From: an uncultured Parabacteroides sp.
GTDB lineage: Bacteria; Bacteroidota; Bacteroidia; Bacteroidales; Tannerellaceae
Length of the DNA stretch: 14,690 nt
Reading direction: 5' to 3'
Assembly (NCBI GenBank): GCA_900552415.1
Contig: USAD01000033.1
Coordinates: 1 to 14,690 of the forward strand
Of the stretch, positions 1 through 6,777 are shown piece by piece. Within the stretch, counting starts at the first letter, position 1; each line of letters begins with the position of its first letter. The notes under the pieces were generated by a model. The model had not been told where the DNA came from, ran no database searches, and saw nothing but the letters and a program-made list of their open reading frames with translations. Both the position numbers and the translations under genes were made by a program.

Positions 1-52
1 TCTTACGTGGGCCGTGATCGCCAATAATTCCTGAACAGGAGACAAGAGATAC

Positions 53-86
53 GGGACAAGCCTCACAATGGGCTTGTCCTTTTTTT
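53..86 (+). terminator. Rho-independent terminator of an upstream + strand transcript
   Basis: A perfect 9-bp stem (54-62 with 71-79, GGACAAGCC/GGCTTGTCC) with an 8-nt loop is followed directly by seven T residues (80-86). The T tract is on the + side only, so it ends a transcript entering from the left edge. Short open tails at 1-27 and 2-34 could each be the last codons of that upstream gene, and I cannot tell which. Confidence 0.85.
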
Positions 87-124
87 ATGTTCCGGAGCGA
101 CCTCTCATGCCCACTTTCTTGATT

Positions 125-268
125 GGGGCAACCTTCTCGCGGCCTCGCGTGGAACTTGCCACAAGCGGGGCAACCTTCTCGCAACCTCGCGTGGAACTTG
201 CCACAAGCGGGGCAACCTTCTCGCAACCTCGCGTGGAACTTGCCACAAGCGGGGCAACCCTCTCGCAA
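125..268. repeat. 42-bp tandem repeat, three units plus a partial fourth
   Basis: Units start at 125, 167, 209 and 251. The first three are full 42-bp copies, nearly identical (the first differs at GGCCTC for AACCTC), and the fourth stops after about 18 bp. Because 42 is divisible by three, several frames stay open through the array on both strands and give artificial 14-residue repeats. Each unit carries a short GTGG/CCAC dyad, and a 7-bp hairpin (274-280 with 284-290) follows the array. It lies between a terminator and radC. I regard it as a non-coding tandem repeat that may vary in copy number. There are no spacers, so it is not a CRISPR array. Confidence 0.85.
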
Positions 269-340
269 GGCCCGTTTTTGGGGCAAAAACAGCTCAAAAC
301 AGTTAATGGAGACCTCGCTCCTTATTCTTGATATTTTACT

Positions 341-348
341 TATCTTCG
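341..348 (+). promoter_or_regulatory. Possible -7 element for radC
   Basis: TATCTTCG fits the Bacteroidetes -7 consensus TAnnTTTG with one mismatch and lies 25 bp before the radC start codon. No good -33 TTG is found about 19 bp upstream, so the call is weak. A second, similarly weak candidate (TATTCTTG) is at 323-330. Confidence 0.3.
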
Positions 349-373
349 CGTAAAACCGATCATAAAACCGACT

Positions 374-1075
374 ATGGAAACAGACCATCCAACATTATCC
401 ATCAAGGAGTGGGCCGAGGCGGATCGGCCACGCGAGAAAATGCTGGCCCTCGGGGCCGAGGCGCTGACCGACGCGGAGCTGATCGCCATCCTGATCGGCT
501 CGGGCAGTCCAAAGGAGAGCGCCGTCACGTTGGCCCAAAAGATCCTGTGGGCTGTCGACAACAACCTCAACACGCTCGCCAAATTCACCGTCAAGGAACT
601 AGCCGATCGTTTCAAGGGCATCGGACCCGCCAAAGCGGTTGCCATCCGTGCTGCCCTCGAGCTGGGGAAACGCCGGAGCGCCACCGCTCCCGCCGAACGC
701 CCGCTGATCCGCGACAGTCGCGACGTCTATCAACTTTTCTATGCCCAATTGTGCGACCTGCCACACGAGGAGCTCTGGATCGCCCTGACCAACCAGGCGG
801 GCAAGGTGATCAAACGATGCCGTGTCAGCCAAGGGGGAACCAGCGAGACAACTGCCGACCTGCGGCTTATCCTTAAGGAGGCAATCAACGCCCTGGCCTC
901 GGGACTCATCCTCTGCCACAACCACCCGTCGGGCAACACACGGCCCAGCACGGCCGACGACCAGCTGACCGAACGTGTGCGGCAAGCCGCCAAACTGATG
1001 CAAATACGCCTGTTGGATCATCTCATCCTGACCGACGGCCACTACTACAGTTACGCCGACGAGGGACGCGTTTAG
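374..1075 (+). CDS. radC: RadC family JAMM-motif protein (UPF0758)
   Basis: The 233-residue product has the full RadC layout. An N-terminal part with the family motif RPREKML (18-24) leads into a helix-hairpin-helix segment (GIGPAKA, 82-88), followed by a C-terminal MPN/JAMM domain. The metal-site signature is intact: H182 and H184 in HNHPSG, then S192 and D195. The family was named from an E. coli DNA-repair allele, but its cellular role is unsettled. JAMM domains are usually metal-dependent hydrolases, and many RadC proteins are linked to mobile DNA. This copy is in a housekeeping setting upstream of mip18 and lpxH and looks like the chromosomal form. The ATG at 374 matches where family members begin. 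A 78-bp gap with its own promoter candidate separates it from the next gene. Confidence 0.95.
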   Translation: METDHPTLSIKEWAEADRPREKMLALGAEALTDAELIAILIGSGSPKESAVTLAQKILWAVDNNLNTLAKFTVKELADRFKGIGPAKAVAIRAALELGKRRSATAPAERPLIRDSRDVYQLFYAQLCDLPHEELWIALTNQAGKVIKRCRVSQGGTSETTADLRLILKEAINALASGLILCHNHPSGNTRPSTADDQLTERVRQAAKLMQIRLLDHLILTDGHYYSYADEGRV

Positions 1076-1088
1076 TGGTCGCGCCCAC

Positions 1089-1119
1089 TTGTCCGAATCC
1101 CCGCAAATTCGTATGTTCG
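1089..1119 (+). promoter_or_regulatory. Candidate promoter for the mip18-lpxH pair
   Basis: TTG at 1089-1091 and TATGTTCG at 1112-1119 are separated by 20 bp. This resembles the Bacteroidetes sigma-ABfr promoter (-33 TTTG, about 19-bp spacer, -7 TAnnTTTG) with one mismatch in the -7. Transcription would start near 1126, leaving a leader of roughly 28 nt before the ATG at 1154. Confidence 0.45.
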
Positions 1120-1153
1120 CGGTCGGATTGTAAAACGAAGTATTCAACACGAG

Positions 1154-1471
1154 ATGAAGAACGAATTCCTGAAGACAGAAGAGGCGATCGTCGCCATGCT
1201 CAAGACGGTCTACGACCCTGAGATCCCAGTCAATGTCTACGATCTGGGACTGATCTACAAGGTGGATATCGACGACCAACAGAACGTGCGGATCGACATG
1301 ACGCTGACGGCGCCCAATTGCCCGGCAGCCGATTTCATCCTTGAGGATGTCCGCATGAAGGTAGCCTCGATCGACGGTGTCAACAACGTGGAGGTCAACC
1401 TGGTGTTCGAGCCGGAATGGGATAAGGACATGATGTCTGACGAGGCCAAGCTGGAGCTGGGCTTCCTCTAA
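1154..1471 (+). CDS. MIP18/DUF59 family Fe-S cluster assembly protein (SufT-like)
   Basis: This is a single-domain 105-residue protein. The family signature DPEIPVN (21-27) is followed by the VYDLGLIY strand, and the near-invariant Cys lies in TAPNCPAAD (C56). MIP18/DUF59 proteins (SufT, the PaaD end domain, eukaryotic CIA2) help mature Fe-S proteins in the cytosol and may carry or hand over clusters. The length is typical of stand-alone members. It lies 31 bp before lpxH on the same strand and is probably co-transcribed, though the two functions are not obviously linked. No other suf gene is visible. I leave the gene symbol empty because SufT and related paralogues cannot be told apart from sequence alone. 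Confidence 0.88.
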   Translation: MKNEFLKTEEAIVAMLKTVYDPEIPVNVYDLGLIYKVDIDDQQNVRIDMTLTAPNCPAADFILEDVRMKVASIDGVNNVEVNLVFEPEWDKDMMSDEAKLELGFL

Positions 1472-1502
1472 GAGCATCTATATATAATATAAGGTAAGCC
1501 GC

Positions 1503-2291
1503 ATGGAGAACAAACGCAAGAAGATCTTTTTCGCCTCCGACGCCCACCTCGGCGCCCGTTTCCACCGCGACCCGCTGGCCGTCGAGCGGAAGCTGGTGCG
1601 TTGGCTCGACAGCGTCAAGGACGAAGCGCTGGCCATCTGGTTCCTGGGCGACATGTTCGACTACTGGTACGAGTACAAGTATGTCGTGCCGAAAGGGCAT
1701 GTCCGTTTCCTCGGGAAACTGGCCGAGTTGTCAGACGCTGGGGTCGAGATTCATTTCTTCATCGGCAACCACGACATCTGGATGTTCGACTACCTGCCGC
1801 ACGAGATCGGCGCGACGATCCATCGTGATGTGGAGACCGTCGACCTGTTGGGCAAACGTTTCTTCCTGGGGCACGGCGACGAGGTCGACTACCGGAGCCG
1901 GGCCTTCCGTTTCCTGCGTAAATTATTCCGCAACCGTTTCTGCCAATGGCTCTACGCCGGGATCCATCCCCGCTGGACATTCGGCTTTGCCTTGGGCTGG
2001 TCGCTCAGCAGCCGGAAAAGCGGCCTCGCGAAAGAGGAGGAGAACAAATACCAGGGCGAGGCCGGCGAATACCTGGTGGCTTTCGCCAAAGACTACCTGA
2101 AAACCCATCCGGACATCAATTATTTCATCTTCGGCCACCGGCACATCATGCTCGACCTGATGCTCAGCCGCGAGAGCCGGCTCCTGATCGCCGGCGACTG
2201 GATGCGCCATTTCTCCTACATCTCGTGGGACGGGAAGAGCCTCTATATGGACCAATTCGAGCCCGATAACGGGGAAGAAACGGGGTTGTAA
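1503..2291 (+). CDS. lpxH: UDP-2,3-diacylglucosamine diphosphatase, LpxH type
   Basis: The 262-residue calcineurin-like phosphoesterase has all five metal-site blocks in order: SDAHLG (12-17), GDMFD (49-53), GNHD (88-91), GHGD (123-126) and GHRH (211-214). LpxH cleaves UDP-2,3-diacylglucosamine to lipid X plus UMP in lipid A synthesis at the inner face of the cytoplasmic membrane. The basic and aromatic segment between GHGD and GHRH (about 130-172) fits the helical cap that binds the acyl chains in LpxH. The protein is about 20 residues longer than the E. coli enzyme, which is common in Bacteroidetes. It probably shares a transcript with the MIP18 gene upstream. Its stop codon (2289-2291) overlaps the Pho-box-like repeats that may control the next gene. 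A different substrate within this phosphoesterase family cannot be excluded. Confidence 0.9.
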   Translation: MENKRKKIFFASDAHLGARFHRDPLAVERKLVRWLDSVKDEALAIWFLGDMFDYWYEYKYVVPKGHVRFLGKLAELSDAGVEIHFFIGNHDIWMFDYLPHEIGATIHRDVETVDLLGKRFFLGHGDEVDYRSRAFRFLRKLFRNRFCQWLYAGIHPRWTFGFALGWSLSSRKSGLAKEEENKYQGEAGEYLVAFAKDYLKTHPDINYFIFGHRHIMLDLMLSRESRLLIAGDWMRHFSYISWDGKSLYMDQFEPDNGEETGL

Positions 2292-2314
2292 CAGGATTGT
2301 AACATATATGTCAT
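2286..2314 (+). promoter_or_regulatory. Pho-box-like triple direct repeat upstream of the porin
   Basis: TTGTAAC (2286-2292), TTGTAAC (2297-2303) and ATGTCAT (2308-2314) are spaced by exactly 11 bp, that is, 7-bp units with 4-bp spacers. This is the geometry of PhoB boxes, whose E. coli consensus half-site is CTGTCAT. The first unit overlaps the lpxH stop codon. A weak -7-like TTACTTCG lies at 2336-2343, and the regulated gene would be the porin at 2376, whose family includes phosphate-selective porins. Binding by PhoB is inference. Confidence 0.5.
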
Positions 2315-2375
2315 TCAAAAAAAACATATAACCGCTTACTTCGCGGCCAAAACAAAACAGCATTCCCACAGACTT

Positions 2376-3644
2376 ATGAAACTACGACAACTCATCCTCG
2401 CCACGATGTGCGCCGGCGGGCTCCTGACGGCTAACGCCCAAGACAACTTCATCTCCCGATACATCGCCACCAACGACTCCCTGGAGCGGGCGATCAACGA
2501 AGACCAGGAGCTTGTGGAGCGGATGCGCAACATGCCGAACATCGAAGTCGGCAAAGGCATCACCTTCGAGCCGCAAAACAAGCTCTACAAGATGACCTTG
2601 CGGTTCCGCATGCAGAATATGGTCGCCTTCCATCTCGACAAGGACTTCTCCATGAACGAGGTAGAGGCCCGCGTAAAACGCTTACGCCTCCGTTTCGACG
2701 GTTATATCTTCTCTCCGAAGTTACTCTACTCGATCCAGCTGGGATTCACGCCTTACGACGCGCAAGACCTGCCGAACGGGAACACCAACATCGTGCGCGA
2801 CGCGATTGTCTACTACATGCCCAACAACACCTGGAACATCGGCTTCGGACAGACCAAGATCAAGGCGAACCGGGCAAGGGTCAACTCCTCGAGCGCGCTG
2901 CAGTTTGTCGACCGGAGCATCGTCAACTCGACCTTCAACATCGATCGCGACTTCGGCTTCTTCGGCGAATATAACAAGAGGCTCGTCAACGATTTTCATT
3001 TAGGCCTGAAAGGCTCCATCACGCTGGGCGAGGGCCGCAACTTCAGCACGGGCAAGAACGCCGGATTCGCCTACACGGGCCGCGTGGAGTTCTATCCGCT
3101 GGGCCGCTTCAAGTCGCTGGGCGACGTGGCCGAGGGAGACTTCGAACGTGAGGAGACCGTCAAGTTCCTGCTGGCGGGCGCCTTCTCCTACAACGACAAC
3201 ACCACCCGCCTGCACGGGCAGAACGGTGCGCTCACGCCGGATGGCGAAACCCGCGACCTCAAGTCCTACTTCGTCGATTTTATCCTGAAATATCAGGGCT
3301 TCGCGTTCTATACGGACTTCATGGGCCGGGCATGCGACAAGCCATTGTTTGAGTCCGACAAGGAAGCTTATGTCTTCACCGGTAACGGATTGAACCTACA
3401 GACCAGTTATCTCTTCCCCAAGAAATGGGAGATCGCCCTGCGTAACTCCACCCTTTTCCCAAAGAAAGAGGTACGTGAGCTGGTAGGCTACAAGAACTAT
3501 AACCAAACGACCGTAGCCGTCACTAAATACCTGATCGGCCACAGCCTGAAGGTGCAGGCGGACGCTTCCTACAATCACCAAAACGAGGCACTCCTTCCCT
3601 ACAACCGCTGGGAATTCCGTTTCCAGGTGGAATTGGGATTATAA
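2376..3644 (+). CDS. Porin O/P family outer-membrane protein (phosphate-selective porin type)
   Basis: The 422-residue precursor starts with a signal peptide (1-21, cleavage likely at ANA|QD). A short charged helical stretch (about 34-50) precedes a long series of alternating hydrophobic strands typical of a 16- to 18-strand barrel of the OprP/OprO (porin_O_P) family. The strand-rich part begins near residue 65 and runs to the C-terminus, which ends in an amphipathic strand (FQVELGL, without a terminal Phe). These proteins form anion channels in the outer membrane, and phosphate or pyrophosphate is the known substrate in Pseudomonas. Sequence alone does not fix the substrate here. The Pho-box-like repeats directly upstream support a phosphate role. 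The 84-bp gap after lpxH suggests an independent promoter. A repeat-rich intergenic region follows. Confidence 0.85.
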   Translation: MKLRQLILATMCAGGLLTANAQDNFISRYIATNDSLERAINEDQELVERMRNMPNIEVGKGITFEPQNKLYKMTLRFRMQNMVAFHLDKDFSMNEVEARVKRLRLRFDGYIFSPKLLYSIQLGFTPYDAQDLPNGNTNIVRDAIVYYMPNNTWNIGFGQTKIKANRARVNSSSALQFVDRSIVNSTFNIDRDFGFFGEYNKRLVNDFHLGLKGSITLGEGRNFSTGKNAGFAYTGRVEFYPLGRFKSLGDVAEGDFEREETVKFLLAGAFSYNDNTTRLHGQNGALTPDGETRDLKSYFVDFILKYQGFAFYTDFMGRACDKPLFESDKEAYVFTGNGLNLQTSYLFPKKWEIALRNSTLFPKKEVRELVGYKNYNQTTVAVTKYLIGHSLKVQADASYNHQNEALLPYNRWEFRFQVELGL

Positions 3645-3651
3645 AAAATAG

Positions 3652-3751
3652 ACAATAGTACGTGTAGGGATACACATACGTACATGTCGCCCCTCACGAC
3701 CGCTCGTGTGAACCGACACATACGTTCGTGAAAGGCGACACGTACTATTGT
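3652..3751. repeat. 100-nt nested inverted repeat (MITE-like or long RNA hairpin)
   Basis: The outer arms are a perfect 14-bp inverted repeat (3652-3665 with 3738-3751). Inside lies a second, imperfect pair (3673-3689 with 3714-3730), and at the centre CACGA/TCGTG (3695-3699 with 3704-3708) closes a 4-nt loop. An alternative pairing joins 3686-3699 with 3726-3739. It begins 7 nt after the porin stop. It has no T tract, so it is not an ordinary terminator. ATAAAA occurs on both sides but is offset, so a target-site duplication is not proven. No transposase is encoded. Confidence 0.75.
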
Positions 3752-3768
3752 ATAAAATGGGCGCATAA

Positions 3769-3819
3769 CAGTGTATTTTCAATTACACTGCAGTGTATTG
3801 AAAAATTCACTGCAGTGTA
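3769..3819. repeat. Cluster of CAGTGTA half-sites forming two palindromes 22 bp apart
   Basis: CAGTGTA occurs at 3769-3775, 3791-3797 and 3813-3819. The inverse TACACTG is at 3784-3790, and a near-inverse TTCACTG is at 3806-3812. Together they make a perfect 14-bp palindrome (3784-3797) and a second 10-bp perfect core (3808-3817), with centres exactly 22 bp apart. This spacing of about two helical turns resembles paired operators, but it could also be a dispersed repeat. Confidence 0.7.
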
Positions 3820-3822
3820 ACT

Positions 3823-3851
3823 AAAAATGGACCGTAATGGCCCATTTTTTT
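3823..3851 (+). terminator. Terminator-like hairpin downstream of the porin
   Basis: AAAAATGG (3823-3830) pairs with CCATTTTT (3842-3849), and T residues continue to 3851. The 11-nt loop may be tightened by an inner GG/CC pairing. The stem is AT-rich, and the A run before it could also let it work in reverse. It is the best candidate end for the porin transcript, 180 bp after its stop. Confidence 0.55.
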
Positions 3852-3852
3852 G

Positions 3853-3937
3853 TCCGAAAGAAAAAGAATTTTTCTCCGAAAGAAAATGGAATTTCCTTCG
3901 GACAAAATCCACATTTCCTTCGGACAAAATTTTGACC
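3853..3937. repeat. Array of four 22-bp units with a motif that flips orientation midway
   Basis: Units start at 3853, 3875, 3897 and 3919. The first two begin TCCGAAAGAAAA and the last two begin TTCGGACAAAAT. Read as inverted motifs, CTTTCGGA/TCCGAAAG-like sites appear twice forward (3853-3860, 3875-3882) and twice reversed (CCTTCGGA at 3895-3902 and 3917-3924). The 18-bp block at 3891-3908 is repeated exactly at 3913-3930. There are no spacers, so it is not a CRISPR array. Its function is unknown. Confidence 0.7.
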
Positions 3938-4138
3938 TTACCTAAAATGGATCCTACGGCTCCCTAAAGAAACCTAAAGCGACATTTATCCCCATTCGTC
4001 AACCAATCCAAGGCACTGTATTTTCCATTTCACCATCTCTTTCCATCTCTAAGCTTTTCCAAAAAGCAATAAGAAAGCATACAGCGATATTTCTACACAA
4101 AAATATCATCATCACCTCGTCAATACGAACAAAATAGA

Positions 4139-4146
4139 TATATTTG
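4139..4146 (+). promoter_or_regulatory. -7 promoter element for the DUF4954 gene
   Basis: TATATTTG is a perfect match to the Bacteroidetes -7 consensus TAnnTTTG. About 19 bp upstream is TCG (4117-4119), a one-mismatch -33. The predicted start near 4152 leaves about 12 nt before the ATG at 4164 and about 24 nt before the ATG at 4176, which favours the second start. Confidence 0.55.
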
Positions 4147-4175
4147 CGCCTCTAACTTGAATAATGATTATCAAT

Positions 4176-6167
4176 ATGCGAAATTATCGAGCACTTACCC
4201 CAGACGAGATCGACCAGTTGCGCCGGCAGGGTTGTTCGGCCAGCTCGTGGGACGAGATCTTGGTCGCGGACCGTTTCAATGCCCATTACATCTCACAAAC
4301 CCAGTTCAGCGGGCCTATCCGGCTGGGCGCGTTCGACGAGAAATTTTCCTTGCCGGGTGGCATCCGTAAGCATGCCGGTATCCGAGAAGCCTACCTGCAC
4401 AACGTGGAGATCGGCGACAACTGCCTGATCGAGAACATCAAGAATTACATCGCCAACTACCGTATTGGCGACCACACGCTGATAGAGAACGTGGATATTA
4501 TCCTGGTAGATCGGGACACGTCGTTCGGAAACAATGTTGAGGTCTCGATACTGAACGAGACCGGTGGCCGCGAGGTGCCGATCCACGACCGCCTTTCCGC
4601 TCACCAAGCCTATATGCTTGGTCTCTATCGCCATCGCCCGAAGCTGATCGAGAACCTCAAGCGAATCATTTCCCGCTATACCGAAGAGAATACATCCAAC
4701 ATGGGCTCTATCGGTCATCACGTACAGATCGTCAATACCGGTTACATCAAGAATATGCGTATCGGCGATTATTGCCAGATTGAGGGCACCGGGCGCCTGA
4801 AGAACGGAACGATCAACAGCAACCAATTCGATCCCGTACACATCGGCCATGGCGTGATTTGTGACGACTTCATCATCTCGAGCGGTACCTCCGTTGAGGA
4901 CGGCACCACTCTGACCCGCTGTTTCGTCGGGCAAGCGTGCCACTTGGGGCATCACTACTCCGCCTCCGACTCTCTGTTCTTCAGCAATTGCCAGGGCGAG
5001 AATGGCGAGGCCTGCGCGATCTTCGCCGGTCCATTCACCGTGACACACCATAAGTCGACCCTCCTGATCGCCGGCATGTTCTCCTTCATGAACGCCGGCT
5101 CCGGCTCAAACCAGAGTAACCACATGTATAAACTGGGACCGATTCACCAGGGCGCGCTCGAGCGGGGCGCCAAGACCAGCTCCGACTCCTACATTCTCTG
5201 GCCTGCCCGTATCGGTGCCTTCTCGCTCGTCATGGGCCGACACGTGAACCATCCCGACACGAGCGACCTGCCCTTCTCCTACTTGATCGAGGAACAAAAC
5301 ACCACCTATCTCATCCCGGGCGTCAACCTGCGAAGCGTCGGCACGATTCGTGACGCGCAGAAATGGCCCAAACGAGACGGGCGGCACGATCCGCATAAAT
5401 TGGACCAGATCAATTACAATCTGCTCAGCCCATACACGATCCAAAAGATGATGAAGGGGCGTGAGATCCTGAAAGAGCTGCAAAAAGTCTCAGGCGAAAC
5501 CTCGGAAACCTACGCCTACCAGAGCGCGAAGATCAAGAACTCGTCGTTGCGCAACGGCATCCGTTTCTACGAGATCGCCATCCATAAATTCCTGGGCAAC
5601 TCCGTGATCAAGCGGCTGGAGGAGATCCATTTCAAGAGCGACCAGGAGATCCGTAAACGCCTGCTGCCCGATACGTCTATAGGCAGTGGCGAATGGGTAG
5701 ACATTGCCGGACTGATCGCCCCCAAAAGTGAGATTGAGCGACTGATCGCTGATATCGAGGAAGAACGGATCACCCACGTGGACCAGCTGCACGCCCGTTT
5801 TGAGGAGATGCACCGGAACTATTATACTTACGAATGGACTTGGGCTTACCAAAAGATGTTGGATTTTTACGGGCTCGACCCGTTGAGGATAACGGCGTCC
5901 GACATCGTCCGGATTGTCCATCAATGGAAAGAATCGGTCGTCGGGCTCGACCGGATGGTCTACGAGGACGCCAAGAAAGAGTTCTCGCTCTCCTCGATGA
6001 CCGGCTTCGGTGCGGACGGTGACCCGAAAGCCAAGCGACTGGACTTCGAGCAGGTCCGGGGCGACTTCGAGAGCAACCCATTCGTACAGGCCGTCTTGAG
6101 ACATATCGAGGAGAAAAGCGCTTTGGGCGAAGAGTTGCTCGAACGGTTGAAACCGCTTATTGCTTGA
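4176..6167 (+). CDS. DUF4954 family protein with left-handed beta-helix N-terminal half
   Basis: The product has 663 residues from the ATG at 4176 (MRNYRALT); four more codons are open from the ATG at 4164. I prefer 4176 because of the promoter position and because, from memory, relatives start close to this motif. Residues of about 60-330 contain irregular hexapeptide-like repeats (VEIGDNCLIEN, YRIGDHTLIEN, VHIGHGVICDD) and look like an LpxA-type left-handed beta-helix. These repeats usually bind nucleotide sugars or acyl-CoA and form trimers. The C-terminal part (about 410-663) is helical and charged. There is no signal peptide, so it is probably cytosolic. The family is widespread in Bacteroidetes with no known reaction. 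A sugar-nucleotide or acyltransferase-like role is inference. Its last 11 bp overlap the convergent regulator gene. Confidence 0.88.
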   Translation: MRNYRALTPDEIDQLRRQGCSASSWDEILVADRFNAHYISQTQFSGPIRLGAFDEKFSLPGGIRKHAGIREAYLHNVEIGDNCLIENIKNYIANYRIGDHTLIENVDIILVDRDTSFGNNVEVSILNETGGREVPIHDRLSAHQAYMLGLYRHRPKLIENLKRIISRYTEENTSNMGSIGHHVQIVNTGYIKNMRIGDYCQIEGTGRLKNGTINSNQFDPVHIGHGVICDDFIISSGTSVEDGTTLTRCFVGQACHLGHHYSASDSLFFSNCQGENGEACAIFAGPFTVTHHKSTLLIAGMFSFMNAGSGSNQSNHMYKLGPIHQGALERGAKTSSDSYILWPARIGAFSLVMGRHVNHPDTSDLPFSYLIEEQNTTYLIPGVNLRSVGTIRDAQKWPKRDGRHDPHKLDQINYNLLSPYTIQKMMKGREILKELQKVSGETSETYAYQSAKIKNSSLRNGIRFYEIAIHKFLGNSVIKRLEEIHFKSDQEIRKRLLPDTSIGSGEWVDIAGLIAPKSEIERLIADIEEERITHVDQLHARFEEMHRNYYTYEWTWAYQKMLDFYGLDPLRITASDIVRIVHQWKESVVGLDRMVYEDAKKEFSLSSMTGFGADGDPKAKRLDFEQVRGDFESNPFVQAVLRHIEEKSALGEELLERLKPLIA

Positions 6168-6765
6168 TATCACCCAGCTCGACCAGCTTGTTGACGATCG
6201 CGTAGACCGTCAAGCCACTCGCCGAATGGATCTGTAACTTACGGGCGATGTTACGCCGGTGAGTGATGACCGTATGGGTAGAGAGGAAAAGCTGGTCGGC
6301 GATCTCTCGGTTCGTCATGCCCTTGACGACGCAAACGACGATCTCCTTCTCGCGGGCGCTGAGCGTTTGCTGCTCGTCGCCTTGCGGTTCATCATCTTCC
6401 TCGCCCTCTACAGCCGGTTTTTCCAGTTTGCGCCGCACGTCGTCGGTATCGTCGTACAACGTCACCACCTCATCATAAAGGCTCAACGCTCCTTGGTCCA
6501 GCAAGGTCGTGACCAAGGCGAGGCAACGCGTATCAGCGCATCCCGCCTCCTCCCGCAAATGACGCACGGACTTTAACCCCAACAGGATCGGGTTGATGAT
6601 CAGCACGTCGGGCCTGTGCATCCGCAACGAGTCGACCAGCGCATCGCCCAAGGCGATCTCGATCAGCTGCACCTTGAGGCCCGGCAGATGCTTCAAGAGA
6701 GATTCCATGCCATAACGGACAATAGGCGAAGGTTCCGCGATCGCTATTTTCAGGTTCATACTCAT
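6157..6765 (-). CDS. LuxR/NarL-type regulator with degenerate receiver domain
   Basis: From the ATG at 6765 the product is 202 residues; further in-frame starts are an ATG at 6759 and a TTG at 6771. Residues 4-115 follow the pattern of a response-regulator receiver, but the key residues are missing. The acidic pair is reduced to E11, the phospho-acceptor Asp is Asn (N58 in DVLIINPI), and the conserved Lys near 105 is not found. An acidic linker (119-131) leads to a complete GerE/LuxR helix-turn-helix (135-195, with LSAREKEIV and TNREIADQLFLS). It begins 12 bp after the hemerythrin stop and shares its promoter. It probably acts without phosphorylation, perhaps responding to the hemerythrin partner or to protein level. 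Target genes are unknown. Confidence 0.85.
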   Translation of the reverse strand: MSMNLKIAIAEPSPIVRYGMESLLKHLPGLKVQLIEIALGDALVDSLRMHRPDVLIINPILLGLKSVRHLREEAGCADTRCLALVTTLLDQGALSLYDEVVTLYDDTDDVRRKLEKPAVEGEEDDEPQGDEQQTLSAREKEIVVCVVKGMTNREIADQLFLSTHTVITHRRNIARKLQIHSASGLTVYAIVNKLVELGDIKQ

Positions 6766-6777
6766 AACCAAAGATCA

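Larger units (their letters stand above)
3645..4163. other. Repeat-rich intergenic region with no gene
   Basis: No credible coding region is seen in these 519 bp. From left to right it holds a 100-nt nested inverted repeat (3652-3751), a cluster of CAGTGTA half-sites (3769-3819), a terminator-like hairpin (3823-3851), an array of 22-bp units (3853-3937), a pyrimidine-rich stretch (about 4010-4060), a 7-bp AT-rich dyad (4086-4092 with 4101-4107), and the promoter of the DUF4954 gene. Its base composition is much more AT-rich than the flanking genes. Confidence 0.75.

Noticed and set aside
1..34. Two possible C-terminal tails of an upstream gene (stops at 25-27 and 32-34)
   Set aside because: Only 8-10 codons are visible and neither tail is recognisable. 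The terminator shows that a transcript ends here but not which frame was coding.
68..331. Reading frame of 87 residues with a 14-residue repeat, and its antisense partner at 85-297
   Set aside because: Both are products of the 42-bp tandem repeat, which stays open in several frames. The + strand ATG lies in the loop of a terminator, and there is no supporting domain or ribosome-binding site.
3853..3937. CRISPR array
   Set aside because: The units are contiguous with no spacers, the period is 22 bp, and no cas gene is present. The same reasoning excludes the 42-bp array at 125-268.
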